A stretch of 47,938 nt of DNA from an uncultured bacterium (lineage in GTDB: Bacteria; Bacillota; Clostridia; Oscillospirales; Oscillospiraceae), in NCBI GenBank assembly GCA_948469375.1, contig CAOKLO010000025.1, positions 1 to 47,938 of the forward strand, written 5' to 3'. A program made the translations under genes and the position numbers. Under the pieces are notes generated by a model. That model was not told where the DNA came from. It was given only the letters and a program-made list of their open reading frames with translations, and did no database searches. Each line of letters opens with the position of its first letter. Position 1 is the first letter of the stretch. Shown in pieces: positions 23,445 to 32,293 of the stretch.

Positions 23445-24460
23445 ACGCGCCGGACCGCGGGGCCGGTGCTGTCCCGGACCGCCAGGGCGGGCTGAAACAC
23501 CTGCCGGGGCTGAACCTCCCCGCCGTGCTCAATGAGGGCGATGGCCAGCTCTACCGCCGCGTGGCCCAGCTCCGCCATGGGGGTGCGCAGGGTGGTCAGG
23601 CCCGTGCCCGGATAGTGTCCGGAATACAGGTCGTCATGTCCCATCACCGAGATATCGCCGGGGACGGACAGCCCATGGCGCTTCAGGGCGCTGATGGCCC
23701 CCACGGCCATGTAGTCGCTGGCACACCACAGGGCGGTGGGCGGCGTCCCCTCCGCCAGCAGCAGCTCCACCCCCTCCATTCCGGCCCGCAGGGCGTCGGC
23801 GGCGTCTCCGGTCCGGACGATCCGGGGGATAAGGCCCCGCTCCTCCATAGCCTGGACAAAGCCCGCCACCTTTAGCTGAACCGTCCGGTTCTCCGGCCCG
23901 TAGGCCAGCAGGACGATGTCCCTGTGGCCCAGACCGGCCAGATGCTCCACCGCCAGCGCTCCGCTGCGGCGGTAGTCGCACAGAATAGCGTACTGCTCCT
24001 CCGGGGCGGTCTTGCTGCCGATGAAGATGACGGGGGTGGCGCCGCAGGCGGCCTTGATCCGAGACACGTCGCTGGTGCAGGGGGCCACGATCAGCGCCCC
24101 CACTTGGTTTCCCACCATCATACGGCAGTGGCGCTCCTCCAGCTCCAGACTGCGGTGGCTGCTGCCCAGCATCACGCAGAACTCCCGCTCCGCCGCCGCA
24201 GTACTGACCTCGTTAAAAATCAGGTCGTAGGCCGTGTTGTCCCCCATGGCGGGAACCACCATGCCGATGGCGCTGGTCCGCTGAAGATAGAGGTTTCGGG
24301 CGACCAGGTTGGGGGTGTAGCCTATCTCATCGGCGATTTTTTTGACCCGCTCCTTGGTGGCGGCGGAAATGTCGGGAGCGTCCCGCAGCGCCTTAGACAC
24401 CGCCACATGGGACAATCCCGCCATCTGGGCTATGGTTTTTAAGGTTGGGCGGTTCGGCAT
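23441..24460 (-). CDS. LacI-family transcriptional regulator
   Basis: A 339-residue LacI/GalR regulator. The N-terminal helix-turn-helix and hinge are clear (TLKTIAQMAGLSHVAVSKALRD, then IGYTPNLVARNL), followed by a periplasmic-binding-type sensor (GMVVPAMGDN, VIFIGSK, HRDIVLLAYG, ALWCASDYMAVGAISALKRHGLSVPGDISVMGHDD). The ATG has only a weak GGCAGG upstream. The gene has its own promoter with a CpG-centred palindrome. It lies behind the YesL-like gene and opposite the sugar ABC operon, so it probably controls that uptake system; the sugar is unknown. The 3' end abuts the transporter remnant, where a junction seems to have formed. Confidence 0.93.
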   Translation of the reverse strand: MPNRPTLKTIAQMAGLSHVAVSKALRDAPDISAATKERVKKIADEIGYTPNLVARNLYLQRTSAIGMVVPAMGDNTAYDLIFNEVSTAAAEREFCVMLGSSHRSLELEERHCRMMVGNQVGALIVAPCTSDVSRIKAACGATPVIFIGSKTAPEEQYAILCDYRRSGALAVEHLAGLGHRDIVLLAYGPENRTVQLKVAGFVQAMEERGLIPRIVRTGDAADALRAGMEGVELLLAEGTPPTALWCASDYMAVGAISALKRHGLSVPGDISVMGHDDLYSGHYPGTGLTTLRTPMAELGHAAVELAIALIEHGGEVQPRQVFQPALAVRDSTGPAVRRV

Positions 24461-24492
24461 CCTGCCACCCCCGAATCAGTTTGATTTGGCCT

Positions 24493-24521
24493 ATGATAAC
24501 GCGTTTTCCCCAAAAGAACAA
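24493..24521 (-). promoter_or_regulatory. Promoter of lacI with AACGCGTT palindrome
   Basis: On the minus strand TTGTTC and TATCAT are 17 bases apart. AACGCGTT (24498-24505), a CpG-centred palindrome of the type bound by LacI proteins, overlaps the -10 edge. This suggests autoregulation. Confidence 0.65.
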
Positions 24522-24582
24522 GCGGTCCGCGCCGATCGGACGTTATCCAGGCCTGCCCCGCAAGGCCCGCGGTGCCCCGCCG

Positions 24583-25254
24583 CTAGTCTCCGTAATACTG
24601 CCTTAAAACCGTCCGGATAAAGAAATTCCCCAGCAGACAGGGAAGCGAAAACCCCAGCAGGAATAAATACAATGCGCTCAGCGGAAAAAACAGCACCGCC
24701 AGCAGCAGCACGCCGTAATAGCACAGCGCCGCCAGCAGCGCCCGCAGCGGCTTTGCCACACCCAGCAGCAGGGCGGACCTGACCGCGTCCCGCAGCGGTT
24801 TGCCGTCACACAAAAGTCCGTACAGGTAGGTGGAGGCCAGCATTGCCACCAAAAAGGCCGTGGTGCACAGCACAAACGGCGCCAGAAGCACGAGATGCGT
24901 CATCGCGTGGCGCAGATAAAATACGGCGCCATATCCGGCCAGCCCCATAGGCGCCGCCGTCAGAAAAAAAGCGCCGTAGGAGCAGGGGAGGTCCTGCCTG
25001 AACGCCGTGAAATAGTCCCGGACACAGGCCACCGGCTCACCCAAAACGATCTTGCGCGCCACCTTGTGCAGGGCGAACAGCGCCGGAGGAATCGTAACGA
25101 TCGGAATGCTGGCAGCCAGGAACAGCAGGTTAACGATCAGCACTGTGGCGAGCTCCCCCTGGAGAAGCTCCCAAAGACGGGCCGGACCTGTCTTTTCCGG
25201 CGCGTCCGCCTCTTGATCCGGGCCCTGAAACGCGTCCTCTTTTCGGGAAAACAA
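24583..25254 (-). CDS. YesL/DUF624-family membrane protein
   Basis: A 223-residue membrane protein of the YesL (DUF624) family: a short charged N-terminus, then hydrophobic segments near 37-62, 97-116, 122-145, 163-188 and 189-212. The family block around VTIPPALFALHKVARKIVLGEPVACVRDYFTAFR is present. YesL-like proteins accompany sugar ABC transporters of the type found divergently here; what they do is not known. The start is TTG at 25254 with GAGGAGGAG 6 bases upstream. Likely shares its control region with the ABC operon and precedes lacI in the same direction. Confidence 0.88.
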   Translation of the reverse strand: MFSRKEDAFQGPDQEADAPEKTGPARLWELLQGELATVLIVNLLFLAASIPIVTIPPALFALHKVARKIVLGEPVACVRDYFTAFRQDLPCSYGAFFLTAAPMGLAGYGAVFYLRHAMTHLVLLAPFVLCTTAFLVAMLASTYLYGLLCDGKPLRDAVRSALLLGVAKPLRALLAALCYYGVLLLAVLFFPLSALYLFLLGFSLPCLLGNFFIRTVLRQYYGD

Positions 25255-25518
25255 AGCGTCTCCTCCTCACTGTGACCACAAAATCCATTCCATCGTCATT
25301 ATACTATGCCCCGCGCCTCAATTCAACCGAAACTTTCACGTTCAGCCGGAGAGGCACACATAAGGACAAGTCCATGGGGTATCCCGGCGAAGCGCGTTGG
25401 GAAAACTTATGTAAAAGCAAATATTTTTTTGTAAATTTGTTCCATACTTTTGGTGAATTGCGCGGATAAAAAGAACACGCCTCACACAAATATACCAATA
25501 TGTGTCTTTACTTTCATA

Positions 25519-25530
25519 TGAAACGTTTTA
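25519..25530 (+). promoter_or_regulatory. LacI-type operator TGAAACGTTTTA
   Basis: AAACGTTT is an 8-base palindrome centred on CpG, as in many LacI-family and cre sites. It lies about 40 bases upstream of the -35 of the ABC operon. Confidence 0.5.
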
Positions 25531-25566
25531 AGTAACATCCTCAAATATTTAGATAATTTCCCTCCA

Positions 25567-25595
25567 TTTACACATAGTGGCGGAAAGACTATAGT
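25567..25595 (+). promoter_or_regulatory. Promoter of the sugar ABC operon
   Basis: TTTACA (25567-25572) and TATAGT (25590-25595) with a 17-base spacer, each five of six to consensus. The palindrome AGACTATAGTCT covers the -10. Confidence 0.83.
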
Positions 25596-25655
25596 CTATA
25601 TAAACGCTGCGGAATGCCGCAGCGAAACGGAAATGAAAGAAGAGGAGTGGTTTTG

Positions 25656-26972
25656 ATGAAAAAAATCCCCCGCATAACGGCAGCGGTCCTGCTCATTGCG
25701 CTGCTGCTGTCCCTGTGCGGGTGCGGCTCGTCGGACGGCAAGACGCACCTGACCTTCCAGATCTGGGACACGGCACAGCGCGCCGGTATGCAGGCCATGT
25801 GCGACGCCTACACCGCCCAGCACCCCGATGTGGTCATCGACGTGCAGGTGGTCAGCTGGAACGAATACTGGACCAAGCTGGAGGCCGCCGCCGAGTCCAA
25901 CACCATGCCGGACATCTTCTGGATGCACACCAACCAGCTGCTGTACTACGCTGACTTCGGCATGCTGGCCGACGTGACCGACCTGTACGACGATGTGGAG
26001 AGCGGTTACTATCAGAACCACTTCTCCGACATCTCCCTGGGCAACGTCAGCGGTTCCGACGGGCGCTACTATGGCGTGCCCAAGGACAAGGATAACGGCG
26101 TGCTGGTGTATAACAAGGAGATGTTCGACCAGGCCGGTGTGGCCTATCCCGACGACGACTGGACCTGGGACGACCTAACGGACGCCTCCCAGAAAATCTA
26201 CGACGCCACCGGGAAATATGGCTACCTGGCCTATCTGGACGATCAGCTGGGCTACTGGTCCTACGTCTACCAGAACGGCGGCTACATCCTCAGCGCCGAC
26301 AAGACCACCTCCGGCTTCAACCAGCCCGGCGGCAAGGAGGCCATGGAGTTTTACATCGGGCTGCAAAAGAACGACTGGTGCCCGGACCAGAACTTCTTCA
26401 CCCAGAACGGCGCGGGCGCCACCTTCTGGTCCGAGAAGGGCGCCATGTTCATGGAGGGCTCCTGGAGTCTGCTGGGCGCCCTGGAGAACAACCCCAAAAT
26501 GGACGGCAAGTGGGACATCGCCAAGCTGCCCAAGGCCCCCAACCCGGTCCACACGGACGAGAGCCTGGACCAGGACGGCCGGGCCTGCATGTCCAACGGC
26601 CTGTGCTACTCCACCGGCGCCCACGGCAAAAAACTGGACATCGCGCTGGACGTCATCAAATACTTCGGCACCGAGGAGGCGCAGATCATTCAGGGTGAAT
26701 CCGGCGCGGCTATCCCCGCCTATCTGGGCACCGAAGAGAGCTGGCGGAAGGCTTGGGATAAGTTCGACTATAAGATCAACATCGACTGCATCTTTGAGCA
26801 GTTCGACTACGCCATCCAAGTGCCTTACAACCCCGCCAGCCCCCGCTGGAAGAGCCAGGTGCTGGACGTGCTGACTCAGATCTACGCCGGAAACCAGGAC
26901 GTTGACGCCGGGCTGGAGAAGATCGAGAGCATCGTCAACACGGAGACCCAGAAAAAACTGGCCGATAACTGA
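25656..26972 (+). CDS. Sugar ABC transporter, substrate-binding lipoprotein
   Basis: A 438-residue family-1 extracellular solute-binding protein for oligosaccharides. The lipoprotein signal is at the N-terminus: basic MKKIPR, a hydrophobic stretch, then LSLCGCGSS, in which cysteine 24 or 26 would carry lipid. The mature part has the usual blocks TFQIWDTAQRAGMQAM, PDIFWMH, GVPKDKDNGVLVYNKEMFDQAGV, and FMEGSWSLLGAL. The ATG at 25656 follows AGAGGAG and is preferred over an upstream in-frame ATG. It heads an operon with two permeases; no ATPase is included, so a shared MsmX/UgpC-type ATPase encoded elsewhere must energise it. Substrate is perhaps an alpha-galactoside, given the GH36 gene. Confidence 0.93.
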   Translation: MKKIPRITAAVLLIALLLSLCGCGSSDGKTHLTFQIWDTAQRAGMQAMCDAYTAQHPDVVIDVQVVSWNEYWTKLEAAAESNTMPDIFWMHTNQLLYYADFGMLADVTDLYDDVESGYYQNHFSDISLGNVSGSDGRYYGVPKDKDNGVLVYNKEMFDQAGVAYPDDDWTWDDLTDASQKIYDATGKYGYLAYLDDQLGYWSYVYQNGGYILSADKTTSGFNQPGGKEAMEFYIGLQKNDWCPDQNFFTQNGAGATFWSEKGAMFMEGSWSLLGALENNPKMDGKWDIAKLPKAPNPVHTDESLDQDGRACMSNGLCYSTGAHGKKLDIALDVIKYFGTEEAQIIQGESGAAIPAYLGTEESWRKAWDKFDYKINIDCIFEQFDYAIQVPYNPASPRWKSQVLDVLTQIYAGNQDVDAGLEKIESIVNTETQKKLADN

Positions 26973-26986
26973 GAGGAGGGCGTACT

Positions 26987-27874
26987 GTGAAAAGAAAATT
27001 GTCCGTCGCCGAGCGGCGGGAGGAAAACTGGGGCTGGATCATGGTGGCCCCCACCATCATTGGCCTGTTCGTGCTGAACATCTGGCCCTTTATCCAGACC
27101 ATCTATACCAGCTTCTGCGAGCACCTGGGCTTCGGCCACTACAAGTTCATCGGCTTAAACAACTACATTGAGATGTTCCAGACCCCCGAGTTTTGGAAGG
27201 CCACCTGGAACACCGTCAAGTTCTGTATCCTCACTGTGCCCATCGGCGTGATCCTGGCCCTGTTCGTGGCCATGCTGCTGAACACCAAGGTGAAGTTCAA
27301 GGGCGGCTTCCGCACCATCTTCTTCCTGCCCCTGGTGTGCGCCCCCGCCGCCATCGCTATGGTGTGGCAGGTCATCTTCAACGGCGACAGCGGCATCCTG
27401 AACCAGCTCCTGGGCGCCAACATCCAGTGGATCACCAATCCCAAGACCGCCATTGTGGCCGTGTCCATCGTCTCCATCTGGAGCAGCGTGGGCTATGACG
27501 CGGTGCTGCTGCTGGCGGGCTTGCAGAACATCCCCAAGACCCTCTATGAGGCCAACAGCATCGACGGCGCGGGCAAGATCCGGCAGTTTTTCACCATCAC
27601 CCTGCCCATGGTCTCCCCCACCATGTTCTCCGTGCTCATCATGCGCCTGATGGCCTCCATGAAGGTGTACGACCTGATCTACATGATGTCCGACGACACC
27701 AACCCGGCCATGGCCGATATGCAGAGCCTGATGTACCTGTTCTACCGCTCGTCTTTTGTCAGCGGCGACCGCGGCTACGGTTCCGCCATCGTCATCTGGA
27801 CCGTGGGCCTGATCCTTCTCGTGACCCTGTTCCAGTTCTGGGCCCAGAAGAAGTGGGTCAACTACGACATTTAA
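26987..27874 (+). CDS. Sugar ABC transporter permease (MalF/UgpA type)
   Basis: A 295-residue permease with six membrane segments. The first is at about 17-38 (MVAPTIIGLFVLNIWPFIQTIYTSF). The cytoplasmic EAA loop, which docks the ATPase, is IPKTLYEANSIDGAGKIRQFFTITLPMVSP at about residues 180-210. It follows the binding-protein gene by 14 bases, with GAGAGGAGG ahead of the start codon, and precedes the second permease by 13 bases. The two permeases would form a heterodimeric channel. Confidence 0.95.
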   Translation: MKRKLSVAERREENWGWIMVAPTIIGLFVLNIWPFIQTIYTSFCEHLGFGHYKFIGLNNYIEMFQTPEFWKATWNTVKFCILTVPIGVILALFVAMLLNTKVKFKGGFRTIFFLPLVCAPAAIAMVWQVIFNGDSGILNQLLGANIQWITNPKTAIVAVSIVSIWSSVGYDAVLLLAGLQNIPKTLYEANSIDGAGKIRQFFTITLPMVSPTMFSVLIMRLMASMKVYDLIYMMSDDTNPAMADMQSLMYLFYRSSFVSGDRGYGSAIVIWTVGLILLVTLFQFWAQKKWVNYDI

Positions 27875-27887
27875 GGAGGAGTCTGGA

Positions 27888-28730
27888 ATGAAAAGTGTAA
27901 ATTCGCTGCATCGCTCTTACGCCATTGCCAAATTCCTCACCTACTTCGCCCTGATCGTGGGCGCCCTCATTATGATTTTTCCCTTCGTGTGGATGGTCCT
28001 CACCAGCTTCAAGACCCAGGCGGAGAGCGTGAGCATTCCGGCCACCTTCTTCCCCTCCGAGTTTCGGCTGGACGGCTACAAAAAGGTCCTTGAGAACCTG
28101 CCCTTCGTCAAGCTGTACTGGAACACCATCCTGCTGGTATTCCTCCGCGTGATCTTCGCCATCGCCTTCAGCTCCATGGCGGGCTACGCCTTTGCCAAGC
28201 TGAAGTTCCGCGGCAAGAACATCCTGTTCACCATCGTGCTGATGCAGATGTCCCTGCCCAGCCAGATTTTCATCATCCCCCAGTACCAGATGGTGGCCAA
28301 GCTGGGCCTGGTCAACACCATCGCGGGCCTGGTGTTCCCCGGCCTGGTCAGCGCCTTCGGCGTGTTTTTCCTCCGGCAGACCTATATGGGCATCCCGGAG
28401 GAGATCGGCGAGGCCGCCTATCTGGACGGCTGCAACCAGTTCCAGACCTTTTACAAGGTGATGTTCCCCCTGACCGGCACCTCTGTGGCCGCCCTGACCA
28501 TTTTCACCGCCGTATTTGCCTACGGCGACCTGATGTGGCCCCAGATCGTGAACAATGACATCAATATGTTCACCCTGTCCGCCGGCCTGTCCACCCTGCG
28601 GGGCATGGACACCACCAACTTCCCCATGCTGATGGCCGGCTCTCTGCTGGCTATGCTCCCCATGGTCGTCCTGTACCTCATCTTCCAGCGCCAGTTCGTG
28701 GAAGGCATTGCCGGGACCGGCGGCAAATAA
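27888..28730 (+). CDS. Sugar ABC transporter permease (MalG/UgpE type)
   Basis: A 280-residue permease with six membrane segments. The first is near residues 14-36 (FLTYFALIVGALIMIFPFVWMVLTSFK). The EAA loop is IPEEIGEAAYLDGCNQFQTFYKVMFPLTG at about 171-199. AAGGAGGAG precedes the ATG. It is the last gene of the transporter and is followed by a 13-pair hairpin, which may separate it in part from the GH36 gene. Confidence 0.95.
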   Translation: MKSVNSLHRSYAIAKFLTYFALIVGALIMIFPFVWMVLTSFKTQAESVSIPATFFPSEFRLDGYKKVLENLPFVKLYWNTILLVFLRVIFAIAFSSMAGYAFAKLKFRGKNILFTIVLMQMSLPSQIFIIPQYQMVAKLGLVNTIAGLVFPGLVSAFGVFFLRQTYMGIPEEIGEAAYLDGCNQFQTFYKVMFPLTGTSVAALTIFTAVFAYGDLMWPQIVNNDINMFTLSAGLSTLRGMDTTNFPMLMAGSLLAMLPMVVLYLIFQRQFVEGIAGTGGK

Positions 28731-28753
28731 AACCCGCACCCTCTCCCCTTTGT

Positions 28754-28789
28754 CCAACAGCCCCGGCGCTCAGGCACCGGGGCTGTTGG
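28754..28789 (+). terminator. Hairpin after the sugar permeases
   Basis: CCAACAGCCCCGG pairs perfectly with CCGGGGCTGTTGG over a 10-base loop. Only CCTCATT follows, so termination may be partial and allow some read-through into the GH36 gene. Confidence 0.65.
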
Positions 28790-28811
28790 CCTCATTGGGC
28801 TGAACCGGCTC

Positions 28812-28840
28812 TTGCGCTCCCGCGAAAAATACATTATAAT
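28812..28840 (+). promoter_or_regulatory. Internal promoter of the alpha-galactosidase gene
   Basis: TTGCGC (28812-28817) and a perfect TATAAT (28835-28840) with a 17-base spacer lie about 40 bases ahead of the GH36 start. Confidence 0.75.
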
Positions 28841-28881
28841 CATCACGCTGTCCTTTACTTTGATTCAGAGGAGGACCCTCT

Positions 28882-31068
28882 ATGATCGTTCTTGACAAGG
28901 AAAACAAGCTCATCACCCTGCACACCAAAAACACCACCTATCAGATGAAGGTCTGGGACTACAACGTCCTGCTGCATAGCTACTACGGCCCCCGGCTCAC
29001 CGGCGGCGATCTGTCCTATCTCCTCCGCCGCAAGGACCGTGGGTTCTCCCCCAATCCCAACGAGGCGGGAAGCGACCGCACCTTCTCCCTGGACACCTTT
29101 CCCCAGGAATACTCCACCCGGGGCGTGGGGGATTTTCGCCTGCCCTCCATTGAGCTGGAGCTGCCCTGTGGGAGCCGCACGGCGGACCTGCGCTATGTGG
29201 ACAGCGAGGTTCGCCGGGGCAAATACACCCTGGAGGGCCTGCCCGCCTTCTACGGAAGCGAGGAGGAGTGGGAGACACTCTGCGTCACGCTGACCGACGC
29301 CGCCGCTCAGGTGGACGTGGAGCTGCTCTACGGCGTGCTGGAGGAATACGACCTCATCACCCGGGCCGTCCGGGTGGTCAACCGGCGGGACAGCGCGGTC
29401 CGCCTGTGCTGGTGCGCCTCCCTGTGCCTGGACTTCATCCGCTCCGACCTGGATATGATCACCTTCAACGGCGCCCACGTCATGGAGCGCTGCCCCAGCC
29501 GCGCCCCCCTCCGCCCCGGCGTCCAGGGCGTAGACAGCATCCGGGGCGCCTCGAGCCACCAGCACAACCCCTTCGCCGTCCTGTGCGACAGGGACGCGGC
29601 GGAGGAGCACGGCCTGTGCTACGGCGCCATGCTGGTATACAGCGGCAATTTTCAGGCGATGGCGGAGGTGGACCAGTTTGAGAATTCCCGCCTGGTGATG
29701 GGCATTGACCCCTACCAGTTTGGCTGGACTCTGGAGCCCGGCGAGGCGTTCACCGCCCCGGAGGCGGCCTTGGTCTGCTCCCCCAGCGGCTTTGGGCAGA
29801 TGAGCCGCCAATTCCATCACGCCATTCGGCGAAACCTCATCCGGGACCCCTGGAAGGACCGCCGCAAGCCGGTGCTCATCAACCACTGGGAGGCCACCGA
29901 GATGTATTTCACCGCCGACCGGCTGGTGGAAATTGCTCAAGACGCTCCCGGCCTGGGCCTGGAGCTGTTCGTCATGGACGACGGCTGGTTCGGCGCGCGA
30001 AACGACGACAACGCCGGTCTGGGGGACTGGGTGGTCAACGAGAAAAAGCTTCCCGGCGGCCTGGGCGCCCTGGTGTCCCGCATCAAGGAGATGGGGATGG
30101 AGTTTGGCATCTGGATCGAGCCGGAGATGGTCAACGAGGACAGCGACCTTTACCGCGCCCACCCGGACTGGGCCCTGAACGTGCCGGGCCGCGGCTCCTC
30201 CCGGGGCCGGAACCAGCTGGTGCTGGATTTCTCCCGCCAAGACGTGCGGGACCATATCTACGGCCAGATCAAGGCGGTTCTCTCCAGCGCCGACATATCC
30301 TATGTGAAATGGGATATGAACCGCAGCCTGACCGAGGTATGGTCCGCCGCCCTGCCTCCCCAGCGTCAGGGCGAGGTATACCACCGCTATGTCCTGGGCG
30401 TGTACGAGTTCGCGGAGCGTCTGCGCCGGGATTTCCCCCACATCCTCATCGAGGGGTGCTGCGGCGGCGGCGGGCGCTTTGACGGGGGCATGCTCTATTA
30501 CACTCCCCAAATCTGGTGCAGCGATAACACCGACGCCATCGACCGTCTGCGCATCCAGTACGGCACCTCCTTCTGCTACCCGGTGTCCACCATGGGCGCT
30601 CACGTCTCCGCCGTGCCCAACGGGGTGACGGGCCGCGTCACCCCCATGGAGACCCGCGGCGTTGTGGCCATGTCAGGCACCTTCGGCTATGAGATGGACT
30701 TGAGCAAATGCACGCAAGAGGAAAAGGAAACCGTCCGGCGGCAGGTCGCCCAGTTTAAGGAGCACTATTGGCTGATCCAGGACGGAGATTACTACCGCCT
30801 CAGCGATCCCTTCCAGAACGGCCCCTATACCGCCTGGGAGCATGTCTCCTCCGACAAGCGGGAGGCCCTGGTCAGCCTGGTCACCGGGCCCTTCCGGGGC
30901 GCTCCCCCCTTCCTGGCCCTGCAGGTCAGAGGGCTGGACCCGAGCCTGCGCTATCAGGTCAACGGCGAGGGCGGCTGGCCCGGCGATGTGCTCATGCAGG
31001 TGGGCATCCCCCTGCCCATCCTTCAGGGCGACTATCAGGCGCTCCAGTTCTATCTGCGCGCAGAATAA
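28882..31068 (+). CDS. Alpha-galactosidase, glycoside hydrolase family 36
   Basis: A 728-residue retaining alpha-galactosidase of the GH36 type; it releases galactose from melibiose, raffinose or related alpha-galactosides. There is no signal peptide, so it acts in the cytoplasm on imported sugar. The N-terminal beta-supersandwich spans about 1-320. The (beta/alpha)8 barrel then shows ELFVMDDGWFGARNDD, FGIWIEPEMVNEDSDLY, the nucleophile D478 in YVKWDMNRS, ECCGGGGRFD-like EGCCGGGGRFD, and the acid/base D548 in CSDNTDAIDRL. Length is normal. AGAGGAGGA precedes the ATG. The divergent-neighbour AraC gene and the upstream ABC transporter fit a galacto-oligosaccharide system. Confidence 0.96.
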   Translation: MIVLDKENKLITLHTKNTTYQMKVWDYNVLLHSYYGPRLTGGDLSYLLRRKDRGFSPNPNEAGSDRTFSLDTFPQEYSTRGVGDFRLPSIELELPCGSRTADLRYVDSEVRRGKYTLEGLPAFYGSEEEWETLCVTLTDAAAQVDVELLYGVLEEYDLITRAVRVVNRRDSAVRLCWCASLCLDFIRSDLDMITFNGAHVMERCPSRAPLRPGVQGVDSIRGASSHQHNPFAVLCDRDAAEEHGLCYGAMLVYSGNFQAMAEVDQFENSRLVMGIDPYQFGWTLEPGEAFTAPEAALVCSPSGFGQMSRQFHHAIRRNLIRDPWKDRRKPVLINHWEATEMYFTADRLVEIAQDAPGLGLELFVMDDGWFGARNDDNAGLGDWVVNEKKLPGGLGALVSRIKEMGMEFGIWIEPEMVNEDSDLYRAHPDWALNVPGRGSSRGRNQLVLDFSRQDVRDHIYGQIKAVLSSADISYVKWDMNRSLTEVWSAALPPQRQGEVYHRYVLGVYEFAERLRRDFPHILIEGCCGGGGRFDGGMLYYTPQIWCSDNTDAIDRLRIQYGTSFCYPVSTMGAHVSAVPNGVTGRVTPMETRGVVAMSGTFGYEMDLSKCTQEEKETVRRQVAQFKEHYWLIQDGDYYRLSDPFQNGPYTAWEHVSSDKREALVSLVTGPFRGAPPFLALQVRGLDPSLRYQVNGEGGWPGDVLMQVGIPLPILQGDYQALQFYLRAE

Positions 31069-31073
31069 AATCA

Positions 31074-31108
31074 AACCGGCGGAAAAAGCGCTGCTTTTTC
31101 CGCCGGTT
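31074..31108. terminator. Bidirectional terminator between GH36 and araC-type genes
   Basis: A perfect 16-pair stem, AACCGGCGGAAAAAGC / GCTTTTTCCGCCGGTT, with a 3-base loop fills the gap between two converging genes. The U-rich part lies inside the 3' arm on both strands. Confidence 0.85.
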
Positions 31109-31112
31109 CGGG

Positions 31113-31970
31113 TCAATCGATTCGATACAGCTTGTTCTGGCTGCGCCATTCCCGGGGCGAGACCCCGTAGCGCTGCCGGAAGGCCCTGGAAAAGTGGAGC
31201 TGATTGGGATAGCCGCAGGAGGCGGAGATATCGCCGATGGACGCCGAGGTGGTCTTCATCATTTCCGCCGCCTTGGACAGGCGCAGGCGGATGAGAAATT
31301 CCTGGGGCGGACAGCCCTTGTTCTCCTTGAACAGCTTGCTGAAATAGCTGCGGTTGAGCCTGCACACGGAGGCGATTTCCTCCACCGTCAGCTCCCGCTG
31401 ATAGTTCAATTCCATGAAGTTCACCGCCTCCTGGATGTAAAACTCCTGGAGCTTGGCCCCGGGGGTCTCCTGCCGGGTGGCGGAGGACTGGATGAGCGCG
31501 TCCAGAAAGAGGCACAGGTAACCGATCAGATGGAGGGGCGAGGCGGTGGGGTGGTCCGCCACATAAAGCATGATGTCCTTCATCTCCTCCGCCAGCGCCA
31601 TATTTTTGGGGCGGTAGATCGGCTGGTCGGTCCCCAGGCCCGCCGCGCTCAAATAGCCCCTGGCCCGCAGGCCGTCGAACTCCAGCCAGACATATTTCCA
31701 GGGCTGGTTCTGGTCGGCGCTGTAGGTGTTGACCTGCCCGGGGCAGATGAGAAAGCCCTGCCCGGCCTCCAGGTCATAGCGCCGGGCGGGCCCATCCTCC
31801 ACTGCCGCGTCCAGAAAGCCCCGCCCGGAAATGATGTAGTGGAACAGGTAGTGGTTGCGGACGAACGGCCCGAAGGAGTGCAGGGGCGCGCATTGCTCCC
31901 AGCCGAATTGGAACAGCCGCAGATCCAGCAGCGACTCATTGGGAAAAATGGAAACGGAATACTCATTCAC
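31113..31970 (-). CDS. AraC-family regulator with cupin sensor
   Basis: A regulator of about 285 residues. The N-terminal cupin-like sugar-sensing domain covers about 1-150 (HYLFHYIISGRGFLDAA, YDLEAGQGFLICPGQVNTY). The C-terminal double helix-turn-helix is ELTVEEIASVCRLNRSYFSKLFKENKGCPPQEFLIRLRLSKA and the second part SASCGYPNQLHFSRAFRQRYGVSPREW. This is the layout of MsmR/RafR activators of alpha-galactoside uptake, in agreement with the convergent GH36 gene. I prefer the GTG at 31970, because AAGAAAGAAGG lies 8 bases upstream; the GTG at 31994 would add eight residues but has no ribosome site. Confidence 0.92.
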   Translation of the reverse strand: MNEYSVSIFPNESLLDLRLFQFGWEQCAPLHSFGPFVRNHYLFHYIISGRGFLDAAVEDGPARRYDLEAGQGFLICPGQVNTYSADQNQPWKYVWLEFDGLRARGYLSAAGLGTDQPIYRPKNMALAEEMKDIMLYVADHPTASPLHLIGYLCLFLDALIQSSATRQETPGAKLQEFYIQEAVNFMELNYQRELTVEEIASVCRLNRSYFSKLFKENKGCPPQEFLIRLRLSKAAEMMKTTSASIGDISASCGYPNQLHFSRAFRQRYGVSPREWRSQNKLYRID

Positions 31971-31994
31971 GTCGGAGACCTTCTTTCTTCTCAC

Positions 31995-32178
31995 GGCTCG
32001 GTGGAAAGTCGTTCCGGTATTACGGCTAAACAGTTGGTAAATTAATCATACTACAAAAGCATTCTGAAATCAACTGAGATAATTTTGCAGAAGCCGTTTT
32101 CCTCCATGTTTGAAAGGAAACGTGAATTTATGGAACTTATTCCGCGGTCACAGCGGACCGCGGCGGACATCACAATAT
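31995..32178. other. AT-rich spacer with a CCGCGGTC palindrome
   Basis: No gene is visible here. CCGCGGTC (32142-32149) and GACCGCGG (32156-32163) form a tight hairpin. The left half is AT-rich and should contain the araC-type promoter on the minus strand. Confidence 0.45.
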
Positions 32179-32222
32179 GACGCAAGGACACGGCGGCGGC
32201 CCCCGTGTCCTTGCGTCTTATT
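32179..32222 (+). terminator. Orphan terminator-like hairpin
   Basis: GACGCAAGGACACGG pairs perfectly with CCGTGTCCTTGCGTC (15 pairs), followed by TTATT. No upstream plus-strand gene would need it, so it may end a small RNA from the preceding spacer or insulate the next operon. Confidence 0.6.
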
Positions 32223-32293
32223 GCGATGCGGTTTGCGTGTTTAGGCCGGGGCCGGATCTTGCCCGTTCCGCCATGCCGCGATCATGTACGTAC

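Larger units (their letters stand above)
25255..25655. promoter_or_regulatory. Shared control region of yesL-lacI and the sugar ABC operon
   Basis: About 400 AT-rich bases without a gene separate the divergent units. Visible are ACACA...TGTGT arms at 25484-25505, the CpG-centred palindrome TGAAACGTTTTA at 25519-25530, and the perfect 12-base palindrome AGACTATAGTCT at 25586-25597, which lies over the -10 element of the ABC promoter. Several regulators (LacI, AraC) may bind here. Confidence 0.6.

Noticed and set aside
28855-30603. Minus-strand open frame opposite the GH36 gene
   Set aside because: No ribosome site and no recognisable motifs; the GH36 catalytic residues define the plus-strand gene.
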